Below are positions 58,781 through 64,000 of a stretch of 64,000 bases of DNA, in pieces (positions within the stretch are counted from its first letter, which is position 1; each line of letters begins with the position of its first letter). The position numbers were made by a program, and so were the translations under genes. Source of the stretch: Aliihoeflea sp023389195 (GTDB lineage: Bacteria > Pseudomonadota > Alphaproteobacteria > Rhizobiales > Rhizobiaceae); contig JAEWET010000004.1 in the NCBI GenBank assembly GCA_023389195.1, positions 36,452 through 100,451 on the forward strand. The letters are read 5' to 3'. Below the pieces are notes generated by a model that saw nothing but the letters and a program-made list of their open reading frames with translations, had not been told where the DNA came from and did not search any database.

Positions 58781-59956
58781 TCAGGCAGCAGCCTTGAGCG
58801 CAGCCTTCTGGGTCGTGAAGGCCCAGTCCAGCCAAGGCATTAGCCGCTCGAGGTCGGCCGCCTCGACGGTCGCCCCGGCCCAGATGCGCAGTCCGGGAGG
58901 CGCGTCGCGATAATGGCCGATGTCGTAGGCGACACCTTCCTTGTCGAGCAGCGACACCATGCCCTTGGCGAACGCGGCCTGCGCTTCCTTGTCGAGGGCG
59001 ACAATGTCTGGATCGACTATGGACAAGCACACCGAAGTGTTGGACCGCGTTGCCGGCTCGACGGCCAAATGGCCGAGCCAGGGGCTCTTCTCGACAAAGC
59101 CATCGATCACCGCGAAATTGGCATCGGCCCGCTGCACGAGTCCGTCCAGGCCGCCGATGGAAACGGCCCATTCGAGCGCGTCGATGTAGTCTTCGACGCA
59201 CAGCATCGATGGCGTGTTGATGGTCTCACCCTTGAAGATGCCTTCGATCAGCTTGCCACCCTTGGTAAGCCGGAAGATCTTCGGCAACGGCCATGCCGGC
59301 GTATAGCTTTCCAGGCGCTCGACGGCGCGCGGGCTGAGGATCAGCATGCCGTGCGCGGCCTCCCCGCCCAGCACCTTCTGCCAGGAGAAGGTCACCACAT
59401 CGAGCTTCGAGAAGTCGAGCGGCTGGGCGAAGGCGGCCGAAGTGGCGTCGCAGATCGTCAGGCCTTCGCGGTCCGCCGGGATGAAGTCCGCATTCGGCAC
59501 GCGCACGCCGGACGTCGTTCCATTCCAGGTGAACACCACGTCGCGGGAGAAATCGATCTTGTCGAGATCGGGCAGTTCGCCGTAGCCGGCCTCGATCTTG
59601 CGCGCGTCGGCGAGCTTGAGCTGCTTGACCACGTCGGTCACCCAGCCGGCGCCGAACGATTCCCAGGCGACCATATCGACGCCGCGCTCGCCGAGCAGCG
59701 ACCAGAGCGCCATTTCCACCGCGCCGGTGTCGGACGCCGGCACGATACCGATGCGCCAGCCGTCAGGCACGCGCAGGACGTCGCGAGTGAGTTCGATGGC
59801 CCGTTCGAGCTTCGCCTTGCCGATCTTGGCGCGATGCGACCGTCCGAGCGGCGCATCGGCGAGTGCTTCAAGCGTCCAGCCGGGGCGCTTGGTGCAGGGT
59901 CCGGAAGAAAAATTGGGATTGGCCGGACGCACGTCCGGCTTGGCAAAAGTCGTCAT
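58781..59956 (-). CDS. serC: phosphoserine aminotransferase
   Basis: 391 residues. Makes 3-phosphoserine from 3-phosphohydroxypyruvate and glutamate. It belongs to the alphaproteobacterial/archaeal type (starts NPNFSSGPCTKRPGW), not the E. coli SerC type. The pyridoxal-phosphate lysine is near residue 190 in TFSWQKVLGGEAAHG; SSGPC and GTTSGVRVPN hold the phosphate. Its ATG is immediately behind the leader RNA structure described below. Confidence 0.95.
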   Translation of the reverse strand: MTTFAKPDVRPANPNFSSGPCTKRPGWTLEALADAPLGRSHRAKIGKAKLERAIELTRDVLRVPDGWRIGIVPASDTGAVEMALWSLLGERGVDMVAWESFGAGWVTDVVKQLKLADARKIEAGYGELPDLDKIDFSRDVVFTWNGTTSGVRVPNADFIPADREGLTICDATSAAFAQPLDFSKLDVVTFSWQKVLGGEAAHGMLILSPRAVERLESYTPAWPLPKIFRLTKGGKLIEGIFKGETINTPSMLCVEDYIDALEWAVSIGGLDGLVQRADANFAVIDGFVEKSPWLGHLAVEPATRSNTSVCLSIVDPDIVALDKEAQAAFAKGMVSLLDKEGVAYDIGHYRDAPPGLRIWAGATVEAADLERLMPWLDWAFTTQKAALKAAA

Positions 59957-60010
59957 CGTGGTTCTACCCTTTCAGATAGCACGCCCCTCGTTGGGGAGGG
60001 GTGGCCCACG
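59957..60010 (-). ncRNA. serC-motif leader RNA
   Basis: Read towards serC: an outer stem CGTGG/CCACG (60006-60010 with 59957-59961) encloses two hairpins, CCCCTC...GAGGGG (59996-60001 with 59984-59989) and CTATC...GGGTAG (59975-59979 with 59964-59969). The ATG follows the outer stem directly. The AAGGG that would serve as ribosome site lies in the second hairpin. This corresponds to the serC RNA motif described upstream of serC-serA in alphaproteobacteria; its effector is not known to me. Confidence 0.8.
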
Positions 60011-60101
60011 GACGGCGATATGCCTTCAGGCTGGCGGCGTCAAGAGCAAAATCGATGTCGCAGCCGGGCCAGCCGGTGTTGGTGTGGAGGTCGCCAGAAC
60101 G

Positions 60102-60125
60102 CAAAACGGCGGGCCGAAGCCCGCC
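60102..60125 (-). terminator. terminator of the 60151-60849 barrel gene
   Basis: GGCGGGC-TTCG-GCCCGCC followed by GTTTTGC in the direction of transcription. It separates the barrel gene from the serC leader. Confidence 0.8.
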
Positions 60126-60150
60126 GCGGTTGCCTGAGATGAGCGGCTCA

Positions 60151-60849
60151 CTACCAGAGATCGTAGCGCAAGCCAACCTTGATCTGATGCTGCTTGACGC
60201 CTTCTTCGATGGTCAGTGTGTTGGTGTCGAGATATTCCATGCCCGGCGTGTGGAGGAACTGGTATCCGACGTCGATCGACGCGTTCTGCGAGACCTTGTA
60301 GCTTGCGCCGGCCATCAACGCATAGGCGAAGTTGGTTTGCCTGTCCGACCATTCGTCGAAGACGCCGAGCGTCGGCGAATCAATGCTCACATGATGCTTG
60401 GAATAGGTCGCGCCGACGCCAGCGCCCACATAGGGTGTCACGCCCATAACCGTGGCAATGTCCCAATAGCCGTTCACGAGGCCGCTCCAGGCCGTATGGG
60501 ACGCTTCGCCGAAGTCGAAGCCGTCATCGTAGCGGTAACGGTCGCTGCCGAGATAGGCCAGCGTCGCATCGACACGGAAATTGTCGGACAGGTGATAGCC
60601 CACACCGAAGCCGCCGCCGAAACGCCTGTTCGACGTGGTCTCGCCGAACAGTTCGAAGTCGTAGACAGGATCGCCGAAATTGTAGCTGACGTCGCCGCGT
60701 AGATACCAGCCTGATCCGATCTCGACGGGCACCCATTCCGGTGCCTGCTCGATGACGATCGGGGGGTCATAGTCGGCGGCGAGAGCCTGCGCGGCCGGAA
60801 GTGCGGCGAAGGCGGCACAGAAGGCGATGAAACGGTTTCTGCTGCTCAT
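60151..60849 (-). CDS. outer-membrane beta-barrel protein
   Basis: 232 residues with a signal peptide (MSSRNRFIAFCAAFAALPAAQALA, 24 residues) and an eight-strand-style barrel (GSGWYLRGDVSYNFGD, FGGGFGVGYHLSDNFRVDATLAY, VTPYVGAGVGATYSKH, QHQIKVGLRYDLW). It ends in Trp, an accepted last residue for barrel insertion. GGAG is 8 bases before the ATG. It shares the WYLRG strand start with the next barrel protein, so these two are paralogues; the one at 7100 is more distant. Specific role unknown. Confidence 0.85.
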   Translation of the reverse strand: MSSRNRFIAFCAAFAALPAAQALAADYDPPIVIEQAPEWVPVEIGSGWYLRGDVSYNFGDPVYDFELFGETTSNRRFGGGFGVGYHLSDNFRVDATLAYLGSDRYRYDDGFDFGEASHTAWSGLVNGYWDIATVMGVTPYVGAGVGATYSKHHVSIDSPTLGVFDEWSDRQTNFAYALMAGASYKVSQNASIDVGYQFLHTPGMEYLDTNTLTIEEGVKQHQIKVGLRYDLW

Positions 60850-60982
60850 GAATCATACTCCACAGGGCGCGGCCCCCGCTGCGGCCGCTGGTGTCGTCAT
60901 GAGCCATTCTTAACCATCTTGGTTAAGCTGCGGTTAAGGATAACAGAGAGTTAGCGCAGAACGTGGGGAACGACGGCAAAAG

Positions 60983-61009
60983 AAAAAGCCCGGTAAAAAC
61001 CGGGCTTTT
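60983..61009 (-). terminator. terminator of the 61034-61831 barrel gene
   Basis: AAAAGCCCGG pairs with CCGGGCTTTT around TTTTTA; read in transcription direction it ends in TTTTTCTTTT. Strong. Confidence 0.9.
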
Positions 61010-61033
61010 CCTGGAGGTCTGGCTGCTCGGATT

Positions 61034-61831
61034 CTAGTTGAGCGCGTAGCGCACGCCGAGCTTGAAGTCGTGCGAGGTGATGTCCCGGAAATGCATCGGG
61101 TTGTCGATCAGGTTTTGCCCGTCATAGGTCACGATATCGCCCGTCTGCCCGTCACCCAGGTTGACGAAGCTGTAGCCGAGATCGATGGTCATGCGGTTGG
61201 TGGCCTTGAAGCCTACACCTGCATGCAGGGCCCAGGCGAAGTTCCACTTCGAAGCCGCGTCCGCATAAGCGAGCGTCGGCGCACCGGACGGGTCGATGCC
61301 GGCATCGCGGAACGAATGGATGGTGACGCGGCTGGCACCGACACCGGCGCCGACATAAGGCACGAAGCCGCCAAAATCGCCGAGATCGGCATACGCGTTG
61401 GCCATCAGCAGCCATTCCGACTTCTTGCCGGTGTAATTATTGAAGCGGTTGTTGCCGGCGTCGTCGACCCAGGTATCGAGACCGTGGAAGCCGACCTCAC
61501 CGCGATATTCGACGATGCCGTCCAGGCGCAGATAGTCGTTGATCTGGTAACCCGCGCCGACACCGAAAGTCGGGCCAGACTCGAAATTCTTGTCGACGAC
61601 CATGAAATTGTTGTCCGGTCCCATATCATCGAACAGCACATTATAGAGGCTTTTTACGCGCTGGTTCGACATGCCGAGGTGGCCGCGCAGATACCAGCCG
61701 CCATAGACCGGAACCGGCTCCGGCTCGTAGTCGATGACCGGCGGCTCGTAGAGATCCGCGGCTGCGGCCGGCATTACCGCGGTGGCCAGCAATGCGGCTC
61801 CCGCCGCGACAGGCATAAAGTATTTCAGCAT
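61034..61831 (-). CDS. outer-membrane beta-barrel protein
   Basis: 265 residues with a signal peptide (MLKYFMPVAAGAALLATAVMPAAAA, about 24-25 residues), a Pro/Glu-rich linker (YEPPVIDYEPEPVPV) and a barrel (GGWYLRGHLGMSNQRV, FGVGAGYQINDYLRLDGIVEYRG, FVPYVGAGVGASRVTIH, HDFKLGVRYALN). The last residue is Asn rather than Phe or Trp. It is the paralogue of the 60151 gene, each with its own terminator and so separately controlled. Role unknown. Confidence 0.84.
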   Translation of the reverse strand: MLKYFMPVAAGAALLATAVMPAAAADLYEPPVIDYEPEPVPVYGGWYLRGHLGMSNQRVKSLYNVLFDDMGPDNNFMVVDKNFESGPTFGVGAGYQINDYLRLDGIVEYRGEVGFHGLDTWVDDAGNNRFNNYTGKKSEWLLMANAYADLGDFGGFVPYVGAGVGASRVTIHSFRDAGIDPSGAPTLAYADAASKWNFAWALHAGVGFKATNRMTIDLGYSFVNLGDGQTGDIVTYDGQNLIDNPMHFRDITSHDFKLGVRYALN

Positions 61832-61970
61832 GAGGTCCGCCCTCTAGGAAACGGCAACGACAGACGCGTGCAGCGTCGGCTAAGTCGACACGGATAATGC
61901 GGGGTAAAGGTTAAGTGCCGATTAACCCTGAAGATTAACTACGTTCAGGCTGATCTCCGGCGCCGTATAC

Positions 61971-61995
61971 GAAAAAGGCCCGCTCGCGCGGGCCT
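61971..61995 (-). terminator. terminator of glmM
   Basis: AAGGCCCGC-GCGA-GCGGGCCTT followed by TTTC in the direction of transcription, 27 bases after the glmM stop. Confidence 0.9.
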
Positions 61996-62022
61996 TGATG
62001 ACTTGGCGTATTGCCCGATGAA

Positions 62023-63378
62023 TCAGGCGGCGCTCTTGACGTCGGCGATGACGCCAATGATGTCGTCGACCACCTGCTCCACGAGGACCTTGTCGTCGGC
62101 TTCCGCCATCACGCGGATCAGTGGTTCCGTACCGGATGGCCGGATCACCAGCCTGCCCTTTTCACCGAGCCGGGCACGTGCGTCGTCGATAGCGGCCTTG
62201 ACCGACTTGTCTTCGAGCGGAGCGCTGCCGCCGCTGAAACGGACGTTCTTGAGCACCTGCGGCACCGGCTCGAATTTGCGGCAGACCTCGCTCACCGGCT
62301 TGTCGGCGCGCTTGATGCAGGCCAGCACCTGCAATGCGGATACGAGCCCGTCGCCCGTCGTCGAGAAGTCGGACAGCACGACATGGCCGGACTGCTCGCC
62401 GCCGACATTAAAGCCATGTGCGCGCATATGCTCGACCACGTAGCGGTCGCCGACCTTCGTGCGGTGAAGCGAAAGGCCGAGGTCGTCCATGTAACGCTCG
62501 AGGCCGAGATTGGACATAACGGTCGTCACAAGACCTCCGCCGGCCAGACGGCCGTTGCGGTGCCAGCTTTCGGCAATCATGGCCATGAGCTGGTCGCCAT
62601 CGACGATGGCGCCCGTCTCGTCGACGATCACGACGCGGTCGGCATCGCCGTCGAGCGCGATGCCGATATCGGCGCGCACTTCGTGAACCTTCTTCGACAG
62701 ACCCATGGGATGGGTCGAGCCGCAATCCTCGTTGATGTTAAGGCCATTCGGCTCGCAATTGATCGCAATCACTTCCGCGCCCAGTTCCCAGAGCGCGGCG
62801 GGCGCGACCTTGTAGCCGGCGCCGTTGGCGCAATCGACCACGATGCGAAGACCCGACAATGACATCGAGCGGGGCAGCGTCCGCTTGGCGAACTCGATAT
62901 AGCGGTCATGGACGCCGTCGATGCGCTTGGCGCGGCCCAGCGCATCCGCATCGGCCAGCGCGATATCGACGTCACGATCCAGAAGCTGCTCTATGCGCGC
63001 CTCGATCTCGTCGGAAAGCTTGTAGCCGTCGGGTCCGAACAGCTTGATGCCGTTGTCGTAATAGGGATTGTGCGAGGCAGAGATCATCACGCCGATGTCG
63101 GCGCGCAACGAGCGCACCAGCATGGCGACGCCCGGCGTCGGTATCGGGCCGAGCAGGAACACATCCATGCCCGCCGCACAGAAGCCGGCAACCATCGCGT
63201 TTTCGATCATATAGCCGGACAGTCGAGTGTCCTTGCCCAGCACGACCCTGTGGCGATGGCTTCCGCGCTGGAACGACATACCGACGGCCATGCCGACGCG
63301 CATTGCCACCTCGGCGGTCATCGGAAGCCTGTTTGCACGCCCCCGGATCCCGTCGGTTCCGAAATACTGTCTGGTCAT
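62023..63378 (-). CDS. glmM: phosphoglucosamine mutase
   Basis: 451 residues. Converts glucosamine-6-phosphate to glucosamine-1-phosphate for peptidoglycan and lipopolysaccharide. FGTDGIRGRAN starts the protein; the phospho-Ser is Ser102 in MISASHNPYYDNG, the metal loop is LDGDADRVVI and the sugar/phosphate loops GGEQSGHVV and RPSGTEPLIRVMAE are intact. In many rhizobia glmM follows ftsH; here the gene upstream on the same strand encodes a c-type cytochrome instead. Confidence 0.96.
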   Translation of the reverse strand: MTRQYFGTDGIRGRANRLPMTAEVAMRVGMAVGMSFQRGSHRHRVVLGKDTRLSGYMIENAMVAGFCAAGMDVFLLGPIPTPGVAMLVRSLRADIGVMISASHNPYYDNGIKLFGPDGYKLSDEIEARIEQLLDRDVDIALADADALGRAKRIDGVHDRYIEFAKRTLPRSMSLSGLRIVVDCANGAGYKVAPAALWELGAEVIAINCEPNGLNINEDCGSTHPMGLSKKVHEVRADIGIALDGDADRVVIVDETGAIVDGDQLMAMIAESWHRNGRLAGGGLVTTVMSNLGLERYMDDLGLSLHRTKVGDRYVVEHMRAHGFNVGGEQSGHVVLSDFSTTGDGLVSALQVLACIKRADKPVSEVCRKFEPVPQVLKNVRFSGGSAPLEDKSVKAAIDDARARLGEKGRLVIRPSGTEPLIRVMAEADDKVLVEQVVDDIIGVIADVKSAA

Positions 63379-63651
63379 TCTTGCTCTAGAGTCCCCACTC
63401 TTTACTTACGCCCGAATAAGGTCTGCCACGAGAATTCACCGCGTAGGTATCACAATATATTAGTAACGGTTACGAAATGCTGTCCGCGTGGTAAACCCGT
63501 GCAAATGCGGTATCCACACGCCAACCACCGGCCAGCATCCCCCGTTTGGTTAGCTTGGGGGCGGTTTCATGCTCCCGAAATGTGGCGACGCGGCGGCGAT
63601 TTGAAAGGAAACACTTTCTGACGGCATCGAGGCCGCTATTCGCCGACGGCG
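63379..63651. other. AT-rich intergenic region upstream of glmM
   Basis: 273 bases without a supportable gene. The part near 63440-63480 is AT-rich (CAATATATTAGTAAC) and includes the palindrome GTAAC-G-GTTAC (63462-63472), which could belong to a promoter or operator for glmM. No clear terminator for the upstream cytochrome gene is visible. Confidence 0.5.
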
Positions 63652-64000
63652 CTAGCGCAGGCTTGAAACCCACTTCCGAAGCAGCGTGGCAGCGGCGGCA
63701 TCCTCACGCGCACGGCCGAGTTCCGGCATCATGACCCCCGGCTCGACGCTCTCGACCCGATAGTTGAGGATCGACCCGTCGGGGTCCCCCGGCGCTATGT
63801 CGAAAAGCCTGCCGCCGGAGCCGCGCCCGGCCGCAACCGGTCGCTTGTTGATGCCAAGCGCCGGACCCAGGGTCTCGCCCCAGGTCAGATAGAGCCCCGA
63901 ATTGCTGGCGGGGCCGTCACGCCGATGGCAATGCGCGCAATTGACGTCGAGCCATGCCCTGGCGCGCGCGTCGAGGTCCGCGCTCTCGTCGCGCCAATCT
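63652..64000 (-). CDS. c-type cytochrome, C-terminal part (HNE_0200/SO2930-like; partial)
   Basis: The last 115 or so codons of a gene that continues beyond the window. A haem c attachment site CAHCH is within NCAHCHRRDGPASNSGLYL, and a Met-containing stretch (GVMMPELGR) may give the axial ligand. The order NCAHCHR, SGGRLFDIAPGDPDGSILNYRV and a final LLRKWVSSLR resembles the HNE_0200/SO2930-type conserved proteins, which carry cytochrome-like C-terminal domains. Family assignment is tentative; the haem motif is certain. It is upstream of glmM on the same strand. Confidence 0.7.
   Translation of the reverse strand, partial: DWRDESADLDARARAWLDVNCAHCHRRDGPASNSGLYLTWGETLGPALGINKRPVAAGRGSGGRLFDIAPGDPDGSILNYRVESVEPGVMMPELGRAREDAAAATLLRKWVSSLR

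Overview
The window is a chromosomal segment of a GC-rich alphaproteobacterium, almost certainly order Hyphomicrobiales (Rhizobiales). The grounds are the gene neighbourhoods (tlpA/argH-lptM-lysA-TIGR02302-hpt-ftsEX; pstSCAB-phoU-phoB; serC-serA with purA and rpoH), a SAM-II riboswitch ahead of metA, a serC-type leader RNA, and several Omp25-like beta-barrel proteins. The genus cannot be fixed from the sequence alone; a Mesorhizobium/Nitratireductor/Aurantimonas-like relative is plausible. About 67 protein genes, one tRNA, two leader RNAs and a dozen terminators or hairpins are supported. There is no insertion sequence, prophage, CRISPR array, integron or toxin-antitoxin module.

Region by region. 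0-8.7 kb: tail of gluQ, two transporter/membrane genes, a HIG1 protein, cob(I)alamin adenosyltransferase, a rhomboid protease, etfBA with 3-hydroxybutyryl-CoA dehydrogenase, an outer-membrane protein and a GGDEF enzyme. 8.9-14.3 kb: a complete branched-chain-amino-acid-type ABC importer (binding protein, two ATPases, two permeases). 14.3-20.8 kb: a palindromic repeat cluster, tlpA, argH, lptM, lysA and a large TIGR02302 membrane protein. 20.8-27.5 kb: a nested inverted repeat, a receiver-only response regulator coupled to hpt, a DUF3426-like protein, ftsEX, and envelope or lipid genes (YdcF-like, plsC, ChaC, DUF2125). 27.5-34.9 kb: tyrC-hisC, riboswitch-metA, tusA-like, an L,D-transpeptidase lipoprotein, accA, xerD and two small proteins. 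35-39.6 kb: a xylose-type ABC importer (xylFHG) with a divergent ROK repressor and a palindromic operator candidate. 39.6-45.9 kb: the phosphate regulon pstSCAB-phoU-phoB with a Pho box. 46.2-54 kb: a 972-residue hybrid histidine kinase, tRNA-Glu(CTC), VOC and DUF6476 proteins, rluD, rpoH and a large rhizobial membrane protein. 54-64 kb: purA, an EamA exporter, Pmp3 and DUF4112 proteins, the serC-serA operon behind its leader RNA, two outer-membrane proteins, glmM and the end of a c-type cytochrome.

Most of the content is core metabolism (serine, lysine, arginine, methionine and tyrosine/histidine synthesis, fatty-acid initiation, purine synthesis and salvage), envelope biogenesis and nutrient import. 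The more unusual signals are in regulation: strong hairpins between binding-protein and permease genes in two ABC operons, a serine-operon leader whose Shine-Dalgarno-like bases sit in a hairpin, a phosphate operon without phoR next to it, a MetA whose specificity residue predicts acetyl-CoA use, and a 36-bp-armed nested inverted repeat. I found no convincing wholly new system; these are best read as local novelties inside an ordinary core-genome region.
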